A DNA stretch of 14,954 bases from JAAYAY01 sp964429355 (GCA_964429355.1 CAYSCH010000237.1:1-14954), one strand, 5' to 3'. Shown: positions 6,964 to 14,949, counted from the stretch's first letter. Notes: generated from the letters alone by a model not told the origin. Translations and numbers: made by a program.

Positions 6964-7980
6964 TCAGCCGAGCACCTGTTCGACCCAGTCCTGGTGAGCC
7001 AGATACCATCGGACGGTCTTTCCGAGTCCCTCGACGAGCGATTGAGTGGGAGTCCAGCCGAGTTCCGTCTCGATCTTGCTCGAGTCGATCGCATAGCGGC
7101 GGTCGTGTCCCGGACGGTCCGCCACATGTGCGATCTGCAGGCGATAGGATCGGCCGTCACTTCGCGGGCGCACCTCGTCCAGGATGTCGCACAGGGCGTG
7201 GACGAGGTCGATGTTCGTCTTCTGGTCGCGTCCGCCGATGTTGTAGGTCTCGCCGACGCGGCCGTGGCGCAGGACTTCGTGGAGAGCGGCACAATGGTCT
7301 TCCACATAGATCCAGTCTCGAATTTGCAGGCCATCCCCGTAGACAGGCAGTTCCTTCCCCGTCACGGCGTTGAGGATCACCAGCGGTATGAGTTTTTCGG
7401 GATGCTGGTACGGGCCGTAGTTGTTCGAGCAGTTCGTGGCAAGAGTTGGCAGGCCGTAGGTACGATGATAGGCGCGAGCCAGATGGTCGGCGGAAGCCTT
7501 GGAAGCGGAGTAGGGGGAACTCGGAACGTAAGGCGTCTTCTCCGTGAAGGGCGGATCGCCGGGCCCCAGGTCGCCGTAGACTTCATCGGTAGAGATCTGG
7601 AGAAATCGGCACCTTTCGATGCGGCCGTTCCAAGCGTCACGGGCGGCCTGAAGAAGTCGGAACGTGCCGACAATGTTGGTTTGGATGAAGGCATCGGGTG
7701 CGACGATCGATCGGTCCACATGACTCTCGGCCGCGAAGTTGACGACTATATCGATCTCGTGGTCGCGGAAAACCCGTGCCAGAAGAGGCCCGTCTCCGAT
7801 ATCGCCGTGAATGAAAGCGTGACGATCGGCGTTGGGAAGATCGGCCAGGTTGCTGCGGGAACCGGCGTAGGTCAGGAGGTCAAGACTGACGACGTGTGCA
7901 TCGGCCTCTTTGTCCAGCAGGTGGCGTACGAAATTGGAGCCGATGAAACCCGCGGCGCCGGTAACGAGGTAGTTGCTCAT
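6964..7980 (-). CDS. rfbB: dTDP-glucose 4,6-dehydratase
   Basis: This 338-residue extended short-chain dehydrogenase converts dTDP-glucose to dTDP-4-keto-6-deoxyglucose, the second step toward dTDP-rhamnose and other deoxysugars, in the cytoplasm. Seen in the sequence: NAD-binding VTGAAGFIGSN (6-16), NFAAESHVDRS (81-91), the RmlB-specific STDEVYGDL (130-138) with catalytic Thr131-Asp132-Glu133, YSASK (157-161) with Tyr157/Lys161, NCSNNYGPYQHPEKLIP (183-199) and GDGLQIRDWIYVEDH (215-229). Length matches the family. The frame could start at 8052, but the extra 24 residues precede the Rossmann fold and do not fit the family, so ATG 7980 is preferred although its ribosome site is weak. No rmlA, rmlC or rmlD partner is in the window. 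It probably supplies sugars for the polysaccharide made by the left-hand locus. Confidence 0.95.
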   Translation of the reverse strand: MSNYLVTGAAGFIGSNFVRHLLDKEADAHVVSLDLLTYAGSRSNLADLPNADRHAFIHGDIGDGPLLARVFRDHEIDIVVNFAAESHVDRSIVAPDAFIQTNIVGTFRLLQAARDAWNGRIERCRFLQISTDEVYGDLGPGDPPFTEKTPYVPSSPYSASKASADHLARAYHRTYGLPTLATNCSNNYGPYQHPEKLIPLVILNAVTGKELPVYGDGLQIRDWIYVEDHCAALHEVLRHGRVGETYNIGGRDQKTNIDLVHALCDILDEVRPRSDGRSYRLQIAHVADRPGHDRRYAIDSSKIETELGWTPTQSLVEGLGKTVRWYLAHQDWVEQVLG

Positions 7981-7986
7981 AATCTC

Positions 7987-7998
7987 GATGACGTCATC
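7987..7998. promoter_or_regulatory. 12-bp palindrome upstream of rfbB
   Basis: GATGACGTCATC is a perfect 12-base palindrome 6 bases before the rfbB start codon on the minus strand. It could be an operator overlapping the leader. There is no second copy in the window, so chance is a real alternative. Confidence 0.25.
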
Positions 7999-8221
7999 TG
8001 AATTGCGTCGTTCCAGGAAGCAGCGGCGAGATTCCTGACACTTTGGGGCCATTTGAACATGCCCCCCTTGCTCCTGCCAACCCGCCCGCTGAGCAAAAGG
8101 CTCGACGCCCCGATCGCGGCCACCTAGGATGACAAGAGGAAGCGGTTTCGGCTCGCAATCGCTTGGCAGAGACTCGCCCCTCCTGCGAACGTCGAAGCTG
8201 ACGGGGAATTACGTAAGCTCG

Positions 8222-8243
8222 AGGGGCCAAGGTTGGCGCCCCT
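8222..8243. other. Leader hairpin before the metalloprotease gene
   Basis: AGGGGC (8222-8227) pairs with GCCCCT (8238-8243), and CCAA/TTGG pairing inside could lengthen the stem with a small bulge. It ends 14 bases before ATG 8258 and might affect translation. No known riboswitch pattern was recognised. Confidence 0.3.
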
Positions 8244-8257
8244 GCCGAGGGGGCGGA

Positions 8258-9028
8258 ATGGTTCGGTTGTTGGTGCCTATGATACTGCAATTCCTTCAAA
8301 AGCCCAGTTTTGCCCTGCTTCTCCTGGCACTGTTCTCCGGCGGATGGACCCCCTCTCAAGGCTTGGCGGAGCCGCCCGAGTACTTCGCGCGGATTATTGA
8401 TGAAGGGAACGTCACCTTCAAGTTCTACGATCCGGCCGGCGAACCACGAACGCATCCCGGCTACACAACGTTTCAATTCGACGTGCATTACCGCTCGACG
8501 TACCAGTGGCAGGTCGATGCAGCCAGCGGGCGACGACTCGTCGTTCAGCCCACGATTGGCCAGATCACTTACCAGCTCGTCAATGAGGTTCAGCTTCCGG
8601 AGGCCCTCAATCATGATCAGCGATGGACGCACCCATTGGTCAAGCACGAGTTCGACCACGTGGCCATGACGGTCGATCCGCGAATTCGGCTGCTCATCGA
8701 GCACGTTTGCAGGAACACGCCCCGTATCGTTCGTGATCTACCGTCAGGGACCCAGGTGACCGATTCGCTTCTTGACCGCCTGATCCACGAAGCCGTCGAG
8801 CCTCGATATCAGTCGGTTCTCGACGTCCTCGCTGCCAATGAGAACGACCTGGACAAGGTCACTGTCCATGGGCGTCGTATTCTGGCCAACCGCCGCGACT
8901 ACTTCGAATCCCTGTTCACTGAGCCGAACCTGAAGCAACACGGCTTTCCCTATCTGGGCGAAGTGAAACAGTTGTTGCGCGAGAAATCCTTCCGCGAGGC
9001 CAAGTTGCCTTACCTGTTCGACAACTGA
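8258..9028 (+). CDS. Putative exported zinc metalloprotease (HEFDH motif), otherwise unrecognised
   Basis: This 256-residue protein starts at ATG 8258, supported by a GAGGGGG site about 4-5 bases upstream; ATG 8279 is an alternative. Residues 10-37 form a signal peptide (SFALLLLALFSGG core, likely cleavage after QGLA). The mature part has HPLVKHEFDHVAM (125-137), whose HEFDH (130-134) fits the HExxH zinc-binding pattern with Glu131 as possible catalytic base. Candidate third ligands are Glu148/His149 and His177/Glu178. Residues 72-115 alternate polar and hydrophobic, like a beta-sheet before the helix, a layout reminiscent of DUF922-type putative secreted proteases. That assignment is only a guess. 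The C-terminal third is helical and charged. A hairpin (8222-8243) lies in its leader. The gene is divergent from rfbB and followed 163 bases later by the isomerase gene. Confidence 0.75.
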   Translation: MVRLLVPMILQFLQKPSFALLLLALFSGGWTPSQGLAEPPEYFARIIDEGNVTFKFYDPAGEPRTHPGYTTFQFDVHYRSTYQWQVDAASGRRLVVQPTIGQITYQLVNEVQLPEALNHDQRWTHPLVKHEFDHVAMTVDPRIRLLIEHVCRNTPRIVRDLPSGTQVTDSLLDRLIHEAVEPRYQSVLDVLAANENDLDKVTVHGRRILANRRDYFESLFTEPNLKQHGFPYLGEVKQLLREKSFREAKLPYLFDN

Positions 9029-9139
9029 GTCCCTGGGCGCTCGAGGGAAGCATTCGGCGGCTTCGGTGTTCAATCTTCCGGTGGCGTGGCCGCCACGGTA
9101 CTTGCTTCGCCCCGCGATGGCGCAGTATTCTATCCCCGC

Positions 9140-9161
9140 GTACCGCGACTCAGAGCGGTAC
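9140..9161. promoter_or_regulatory. Inverted repeat upstream of the isomerase gene
   Basis: GTACCGC (9140-9146) and GCGGTAC (9155-9161) form a perfect 7-bp dyad with an 8-base loop, followed by TTT, 30 bases before ATG 9192. It may be an operator or a weak terminator for the upstream protease gene. The short T-run argues against a strong terminator. Confidence 0.35.
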
Positions 9162-9191
9162 TTTGCCCATTGACATGAAGGGAGATCTGCG

Positions 9192-10037
9192 ATGATCGAG
9201 ATCGGGCTGCATACCGACAATTGGCGTGTCCTCAGCGGGAGCTTCGCAACGGCGGCCGAATCGGCCATCCGGCACGGGATCGAGCATCTGGAGTTCAGCG
9301 TCATCCAGGGGCAGTACTTCATCCAGGCCATGGGCTACGACCCGTCCGTCTCGCTCCAGGCGAATCCCAGGGCACTGAAGCGGTACTGCGACGAGCGCGG
9401 ACTGAAGATCTCGCAGATCGACGGGTCGTATCCGCTGATGGGGCCCGACGGCTCGGCCTTCGGCGTGCAGTACGTCCAGCAATCGATTCGTTTCGCGGCC
9501 GAAATCGGCTGCCCCATGGTCGACACGGTGGACGGCGCCTTTAAGATCCCCGGCTGCGATAAAGAGGAGGTCTTTCGGATCACGTGCGACAATTACCGCC
9601 AGGTGCTGCCCTGGGCCGAGGACTACGGAGTGGTCATCAACGTGGAACCGCACGGCCCCTATACGACGGATGCCGAGTTCATGCACCGGCTGTACGAGTA
9701 CTTCGACTCGGAGTTCCTTCGATTCAATTTCGATACGGGCAACTCCTTTATCGCGGGGCTCGATCCGTTGGACTATCTGAAGCAGTTTCGCAAGTACTTG
9801 AGCCACGCTCATATCAAAGACGTCAGCGCAGAACTGGCGGCCGCACTCCGCGGTGAGGAAACCGGGATCGCCTGCAGCACCGTCCCGCTCGGAGGTGGCG
9901 TCAACGCCGAAAACATCGCCAAGTGCATAGACTTCCTCAAGGCGACCGACTGGGACGGAGTCATCTCGATCGAGTGCTACGGTTCGGAGGAGAACATTTC
10001 AGCCAGCAAGAGATTCCTCGATGGTTTGATTGGCTGA
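9192..10037 (+). CDS. Sugar phosphate isomerase/epimerase family TIM-barrel protein
   Basis: The 281-residue protein fits the xylose isomerase-like TIM-barrel (AP_endonuc_2) family, which isomerises or epimerises sugars, inositols or keto-acids using a divalent metal. The four expected metal ligands are visible at strand ends: Glu152 in NVEPHG (150-155), Asp181 in FNFDTGNS (178-185), His207 in HAHIKD (205-210), and Glu261 in ISIECYG (258-264). Residues 1-10 (MIEIGLHTDN) are a typical first strand. There is no signal peptide, so it is cytosolic. The start is supported by AAGGGAG about 8 bases upstream. The gene follows the metalloprotease by 163 bases. The substrate cannot be assigned, and no neighbouring oxidoreductase or transporter narrows it. 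Confidence 0.88.
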   Translation: MIEIGLHTDNWRVLSGSFATAAESAIRHGIEHLEFSVIQGQYFIQAMGYDPSVSLQANPRALKRYCDERGLKISQIDGSYPLMGPDGSAFGVQYVQQSIRFAAEIGCPMVDTVDGAFKIPGCDKEEVFRITCDNYRQVLPWAEDYGVVINVEPHGPYTTDAEFMHRLYEYFDSEFLRFNFDTGNSFIAGLDPLDYLKQFRKYLSHAHIKDVSAELAAALRGEETGIACSTVPLGGGVNAENIAKCIDFLKATDWDGVISIECYGSEENISASKRFLDGLIG

Positions 10038-10346
10038 TCGGGTGTCGCCTGCGTCGGCGATGCCCAACAGGCTCCATGTGTCCAGCTTGGACTGACAGAA
10101 TTGGGCTATTCGATCGAGCCGCAACGAGAACCCAGGGCACGAACACGACCATTAACGCTGCCGGGGGGCGGCTTGTTCCTTCTGCCCGGTTGCTGAATTG
10201 GCACCCCTTGTCGCGGGGGACGGGTTCCGGTAGCCTTCGTCTGGCCAATCCAACCGGTTCACCAGCCTTCCAACCGCCCCCATTTCAGGTGCCCAAATCG
10301 ATACGAAAACGTTTTGCCCCCGCAAATCGTCTCATCAGGCGAGCCA
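10038..10346. other. 309-base intergenic region before the sigma factor gene
   Basis: It holds whatever ends the isomerase transcript and starts the sigma-factor operon. A weak stem (TCGCC/GGCGA) lies near 10044-10059 without a T-run. A 10-base palindrome AAAACGTTTT (10306-10315) lies about 32 bases before ATG 10347 and may be an operator or chance. No convincing sigma-70 or ECF-type promoter could be picked, and no small gene was found. Confidence 0.5.
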
Positions 10347-10901
10347 ATGAATCGGCTTCCCATAACCCCGCCCACTCCGGAATCGTCCCAGGACAACGTT
10401 CAGGCCGTTCTGGAAGAGGCTTTTGGCCGATACCAGGATGAGCTGCTTGGCACGCTCTATTATCTGGTTGGCAATCGAGAGGATGCCCAAGACGCGTATC
10501 AGGAAGCGTTCGTTCGTTGTTGGCGCCACCGCGAGACCGTGCCATGTGTAACCAATCTGAAGGCCTGGATTTTCCGGATCGCCCTGAATTTGGGGCGTGA
10601 TATTCGAGGCACCGCCTGGAGGCGGCGTCGAAAGCCGCTCCCAGAGGACGAAGCCGTGCTGGCGGCACGTCCTCACGATCAGCCGGAAGTCGAGTACTTG
10701 CGTCGCGAGAAGCTGGCGATCCTGCGGCGAGAATTGCTGGAACTCCGCTGCGAGGAGCAGGAGGTCTTTCTTCTGCGGCAGAATGGACAGATGACCTATG
10801 ACGAAATTGCCCGCACGCTGGATGTGCCGATCGGCACGGTCAAGACACGAATGCGATTGGCTATGTCGAAACTCCGAGAAGCCATATCCCAAGAGAGATG
10901 A
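10347..10901 (+). CDS. ECF (extracytoplasmic function) RNA polymerase sigma factor
   Basis: The 184-residue protein contains sigma region 2 (about residues 22-88: AFGRYQDELLGTLYYLVG, DAQDAYQEAFVRCWRH, LKAWIFRIALNLGRD) and region 4 (about 122-178), with the helix-turn-helix MTYDEIARTLDVPIGTVKTRMRLAMSKL between 149 and 176. There is no region 3, as expected for ECF factors, and no extra C-terminal domain. A basic linker WRRRRKP (91-97) and an acidic stretch separate the two regions. ATG 10347 is preferred. The frame also opens at TTG 10314, which has no clear advantage. The next gene begins 25 bases after the stop and encodes a protein with an anti-sigma-like N-terminus. The pair is therefore probably a co-transcribed sigma/anti-sigma module controlling an envelope-responsive regulon. 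Confidence 0.93.
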   Translation: MNRLPITPPTPESSQDNVQAVLEEAFGRYQDELLGTLYYLVGNREDAQDAYQEAFVRCWRHRETVPCVTNLKAWIFRIALNLGRDIRGTAWRRRRKPLPEDEAVLAARPHDQPEVEYLRREKLAILRRELLELRCEEQEVFLLRQNGQMTYDEIARTLDVPIGTVKTRMRLAMSKLREAISQER

Positions 10902-10926
10902 CTGACACTTCCTGGATTCCGAACCG

Positions 10927-13900
10927 ATGCCTCACGATCCCGACCTGCAGAATCGATTGCTGGACTTGATTTTCGGACTTTTGCCCGAAGATGAAGCAGA
11001 GAAGCTGCGCGCGGAGATTGCGAAGGACGCCCGGTTGGCGGAAGCGCTAGTCGAGGCGCAAGCGACGGCCGAACTGATGGGCGAGGCCGCGAAACTGGCT
11101 TCGCCCAAGATCGGTCTGAGTCGGCCAGAATCGAGCGTACGAACTCGCAGCCTGGTGCCGGATTCGCCTCGGTCCCAGCCAAGTCCTGAGTTGACCCCCT
11201 GGTCCCGATGGGCCCAGTGGGCGATCGTGGTCGCCGGCAGCATCCTGGTCGCGGTGTCGTTGCTCGGCTGGACCCGTAGTCGGTCGCGTCTGACGGATGC
11301 CGGAGGTGACCAACTGCGTCTTCAGGTGACCGGTCCTTCTCAGATTCAAGCATCGGCGGACAACTACTATTCGGTCACGACGACCACCGTCACGGGACGG
11401 CCCGTTTCGGCAAACGTGCATTTCGCTTTGTACTCTTCTGCAGGAGCTCGGCTTCTGGGCCACACCGAGAAGACGAGCCCGAACGGCACTTTGCAGATCG
11501 ACGTTCCTGCCGACCTGCAACTGCCCCAGGAGGTACGGCTTACTGTCACAGCCGGTGAGGAAGATGCACGGCAAACGGCGGAAAGCCGCATTTTCGTTCG
11601 GCAGGAACCGTTTTCAACGTATTTGAACCTGGATCGGCTGCGATATGCTCCCGGCGAAACGGTTCGTTATCGATCGGTGAGTCTTTCGCGTTTTCACCTT
11701 GAACCGTGTCACGACTTGCCCCTTGAGTTTCAAATCCTCGGCCTCGGGGGAACGCTCGTGGAAAGATCCCGCCACGAGTCCATCACCCGGCGCGGTGTGG
11801 CCGCTGGCGAGTCCGCAATTCCTGCCGGCGCACCGGGCGGCATCTATACCCTGGTAGTCTCCAGTAGGGACGCGTCCTTCACCGGCGCTCGCTGCGAGTT
11901 TCTCGTCGAAGAGCCTTTCGTTCCAAAGCTTCGGAAAGAACTGGAGTTTGTGGGCGTGGGATATGGCCCCGGGATGGAGGTGACTGCGGCATTGCGAGTT
12001 ACCCGGCCGGACGGAACGCCTGTGCCGGGAGCGGAGGTTCAATGGGAGTCCAAGATCGGCGAAGAGACGATTGATCAGGATTCGACGAACACCGATGGCC
12101 GTGGCGGTACCACGATTCATTTCCTTCTCCCCGAAGAACTCGGGGCGGACCAGCCCATATTGGTCGTAACGGTCAGTGACGGCGCGATACAAGAAACCGT
12201 GGTGGAGCGGGTACCGTTTGGCCAGGGAAAAATTGAAGTCGACTTCTATCCCGAAGGGGGCGATCTGGCCGCCGTGGGCGAGAATCGGGTCTACTTCATC
12301 GCTCACGACGAAGAGGGAGAACCTGTCGATCTCACCGGCTGGATCGTCGATGAGCAAGACAACTACGTCGCAACGGTCGCCACCGTGCACCAAGGTCGCG
12401 GCGTCTTCCGCTTCTCGCCTCGCGTCGCCGTCCGCTACCGTCTCGTCGTTCAGAGCCCTCCAGATGCCAAGGTCGAGGACCCGTTGCCGTTTGTGATGCC
12501 GTTGCAGAAGATCGTGATCAACACGGGGAGCGGAGTCTTCGCGTCTGGAAAGCCGATCGAGTTCAACGTTCGTGCATCGCAGTCGGGGTTACCGCTCGTT
12601 GCCATGGCGTCCTGTCGTGGCGTTCACGTGGGCGAGCGGGCTTTCCTGACGAAGGCCGCGGAAGACGGCAATGGGAGAGCCGCGGCCAACGCGGTGGCCG
12701 TCCCCGTCCCGGATACGGCAGCGGGCGTTATCCGCTTGACCGTTTTCGACTACAGCGTCAGCCCGCCGCGGCCGATCGCAGAACGCCTCGTCTATCGAAG
12801 GCCCCTGGAACGGCTCGACGTCAAGGTTGCCCCCGACCAGAAGACCTATTCTCCAAACGACTCGTGCCGGCTCGGGGTGCGTGTCGTAGACGAGAACGGG
12901 AAGGCCGTTCAGTCACTTCTGGCGCTATCCGTGGTCGACGAACAGGCGCTCGAAGGGGTCGAAATCGGCCCGGCCACCATGTCCAGCCATTTCCGGCTGA
13001 CGAGTGAGGTCGAGTGTCCCTTGGACCTGGAAGATGTCAACTTCCACCTGGCAGACAAGCCGGACGCCGAAGTGGCGCTCGATCTCCTGTTGGGTACGCA
13101 AGGCTGGCGACGCTTCCCGGAACGTTCCGTCGAACAGCTGCGCACCGCCAATGGTGACGCCGAACAGATCAGTCACCTCGTCGCGTTGGGGGCGGAAACA
13201 ATGCCACCCCTGATGCTCGACAATCTCGCATCCTGGAAGGCCAGCTTCCGGACGGCGCAGGACCGTGATGGGGAGCATCCCGGGCGGGCAGGGGGTGCGC
13301 TCGCCGCACTGATCGTTCTGGGGGGAGCGGGGTTGTTGGTTCTCGTAACGATGATGAGTCTTTTGCGAATCGCCGGCGGTGTGCGGGTTTGGGCTCCCGC
13401 CATCATTGCCGCTGGTTCAAGCTTCTTCTTCGTCTTTCTGATCATGGCGCCGGATCAGTCACGAGAACGGTCCGTAGCATTCGTTTCTTACCGACCAACC
13501 GAAGTCGGCGAGACGGTTGCACGCCCCGAGGAAAGCGAGAACGGGAGCGTTTCATCGGGCGACGCAGACGCGGGGGAGAAGAACAGGCCGTCAAGCGGGG
13601 CCCCAGTCGACGAATCGATCAGCACCAAGGCGCAGCCGGAGAAGAAGGATCAGCAGGAATCTCTGCAGGAGACGGAATCGGCAACGGAGAAAGCTGCAGA
13701 GACCAAGCCGAACGAGGCAAAGCCCACCCCAAACGTCGCAACAGAGTTGGAGCCGGCATTGCAGCCCGCGGAGGCAGACGAGGCAACTGGCCTGACCCGG
13801 CAACTGGCAGGCCAAGCCGTGGACCATGCTAAGGAGCGAAGCCCAGCTCAACCCTCTGGAGGGAGGTCCTTTGTTCGCCAGTTCCGCATCGAGTCTGAGG

Positions 13901-14949
13901 AGCGCGAGGGACTCGCGCGGAAACCTCTCGAAAGAACGGTCCTCTGGCAACCCTTTCTCGAGACCGATGTACAGGGGCGAGCGGAGGCAAGATTCGACCT
14001 TTCCGATTCGGTGACGCGATACCGAGTGATTGCCGACGCGATCGGGGGCAATCGTATCGGCTCAACGGTGCACACGATCCAGTCCCGGCTGCCGTTTCAA
14101 CTGACTCCCAAGCTGCCCGCGGAGGTGACGCTCGGCGACCGCCTCGACGTACCGGTAGTGATCTCCAACGAATCGCCCCGAAAAGAAGAACTGCGTGTTG
14201 CGGTCGAAACGGGGGAGGAGATGCGGCACATCGATCCAACAGAACACATCGTGACACTCCAGAGCAACGGGCAAGGGCGCTGTCTGTTTTCGATCGAGAC
14301 CGCGAAGTTAACAGATCGAACACTACTCCGGTTTCGTGGGCAGGCAGGCCAATACGCGGATTCGGTCGAGGAACCGATGCGTATTGAAGCGCCCGGATAT
14401 CCTCAGACACAGGTGGTTAGCGGAATTCTGGGAAACGGTCAACCGTTGGCTCTGGACATCCCGAATGACGTGGTAGACGGCTCGATACACGCCACGCTGA
14501 CCGTATTCCCGTCGCCGGCTGCCGAACTCCAGGCGGGGCTCCGATCGATTGACGGCAGCCAGTTCGATTCGGCCTTGGCCGCCGTGGCGGTTGCCGATCT
14601 GTTCGTTGACTATCTGAAGAAACATGGAATCGCCGATCCGCAGGGGTTGCAGGAGGCAAAGAAACGCCGGTCGGATGCCCTGCGGCGTTTGAGCTCGTTC
14701 CGTGACTCGGAAGGTGGTTATTCGCAGATCGAGGGCCAGCCGGCGGAAATCGCCGCTACCGCCCGGGCTCTGCGCGTGTTGGTGGGGGATCACAATAGTT
14801 TCGGCGGTGGCTCGCCATCGCGCCAGCGCACCGCTGGATGGCTGGCGGACAAGATCGACCGCCAGGAAACGCCCATTGAACAGATGGCCGGGAGCGATGT
14901 ATACCTCACGCGGCCATCAATGAGACATCCTCAAAACGCTGGAAGTTGA
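10927..14949 (+). CDS. Membrane-anchored alpha-2-macroglobulin-like protein with anti-sigma-like N-terminus
   Basis: A 1340-residue protein. Residues 1-58 are helical, acidic and Ala/Leu-rich (LLDLIFGLLPEDEAEKLRAE), like a zinc-less anti-sigma domain. A membrane helix follows (about 96-115). Residues 128-780 are beta-rich macroglobulin-type repeats, including FYPEGGDLAAVGENRVYFIAH (440-460, split motif FPEGG...NRV.F) and LLALSVVDEQAL (664-675). Two more membrane helices (about 789-811 and 822-840) are joined by an Arg-containing loop. A Glu/Lys/Pro-rich linker (856-980) leads to the A2M domain (VLWQPFLETDVQGRAEARF, then SVTRYRVIADAIGGN at 1028-1042). A partial thioester domain follows (1198-1330, EGGYSQIEGQPAEIAATARALRVL). 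The CxEQ thioester motif is absent. It ends early, and its last residues may be out of frame. It is likely inner-membrane, facing the periplasm, and is coupled to the preceding sigma factor. Confidence 0.85.
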   Translation: MPHDPDLQNRLLDLIFGLLPEDEAEKLRAEIAKDARLAEALVEAQATAELMGEAAKLASPKIGLSRPESSVRTRSLVPDSPRSQPSPELTPWSRWAQWAIVVAGSILVAVSLLGWTRSRSRLTDAGGDQLRLQVTGPSQIQASADNYYSVTTTTVTGRPVSANVHFALYSSAGARLLGHTEKTSPNGTLQIDVPADLQLPQEVRLTVTAGEEDARQTAESRIFVRQEPFSTYLNLDRLRYAPGETVRYRSVSLSRFHLEPCHDLPLEFQILGLGGTLVERSRHESITRRGVAAGESAIPAGAPGGIYTLVVSSRDASFTGARCEFLVEEPFVPKLRKELEFVGVGYGPGMEVTAALRVTRPDGTPVPGAEVQWESKIGEETIDQDSTNTDGRGGTTIHFLLPEELGADQPILVVTVSDGAIQETVVERVPFGQGKIEVDFYPEGGDLAAVGENRVYFIAHDEEGEPVDLTGWIVDEQDNYVATVATVHQGRGVFRFSPRVAVRYRLVVQSPPDAKVEDPLPFVMPLQKIVINTGSGVFASGKPIEFNVRASQSGLPLVAMASCRGVHVGERAFLTKAAEDGNGRAAANAVAVPVPDTAAGVIRLTVFDYSVSPPRPIAERLVYRRPLERLDVKVAPDQKTYSPNDSCRLGVRVVDENGKAVQSLLALSVVDEQALEGVEIGPATMSSHFRLTSEVECPLDLEDVNFHLADKPDAEVALDLLLGTQGWRRFPERSVEQLRTANGDAEQISHLVALGAETMPPLMLDNLASWKASFRTAQDRDGEHPGRAGGALAALIVLGGAGLLVLVTMMSLLRIAGGVRVWAPAIIAAGSSFFFVFLIMAPDQSRERSVAFVSYRPTEVGETVARPEESENGSVSSGDADAGEKNRPSSGAPVDESISTKAQPEKKDQQESLQETESATEKAAETKPNEAKPTPNVATELEPALQPAEADEATGLTRQLAGQAVDHAKERSPAQPSGGRSFVRQFRIESEEREGLARKPLERTVLWQPFLETDVQGRAEARFDLSDSVTRYRVIADAIGGNRIGSTVHTIQSRLPFQLTPKLPAEVTLGDRLDVPVVISNESPRKEELRVAVETGEEMRHIDPTEHIVTLQSNGQGRCLFSIETAKLTDRTLLRFRGQAGQYADSVEEPMRIEAPGYPQTQVVSGILGNGQPLALDIPNDVVDGSIHATLTVFPSPAAELQAGLRSIDGSQFDSALAAVAVADLFVDYLKKHGIADPQGLQEAKKRRSDALRRLSSFRDSEGGYSQIEGQPAEIAATARALRVLVGDHNSFGGGSPSRQRTAGWLADKIDRQETPIEQMAGSDVYLTRPSMRHPQNAGS

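Noticed and set aside
6994..8001. 335-codon plus-strand frame opposite rfbB
   Set aside because: rfbB on the minus strand has every diagnostic motif. The opposite frame is its shadow.
7981..8052. 24-residue N-terminal extension of RfbB
   Set aside because: Family members start immediately before the Rossmann GxxGxxG motif. The extension is Arg/Cys-rich and unlike the family, and ATG 7980 fits.
8129..8257. 43-residue N-terminal extension of the HEFDH protein
   Set aside because: It would bury the signal peptide 60 residues in, crosses a leader hairpin and has no good ribosome site. ATG 8258 has one.
9170..9175. Perfect TTGACA -35 hexamer before the isomerase gene
   Set aside because: It is only 17 bases from the start codon and overlaps the ribosome-binding region, leaving no room for a -10 element.
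10198..10213. TTGGCAC...TTG resembling a sigma-54 promoter
   Set aside because: The GC element is not at the required spacing from GG, so the -24/-12 geometry fails.
13389..13832. Plus-strand open frames in the linker part of the A2M-like gene
   Set aside because: Arg-rich shadow frames of the Glu/Lys/Pro-rich linker. The main frame is continuous from 10927.
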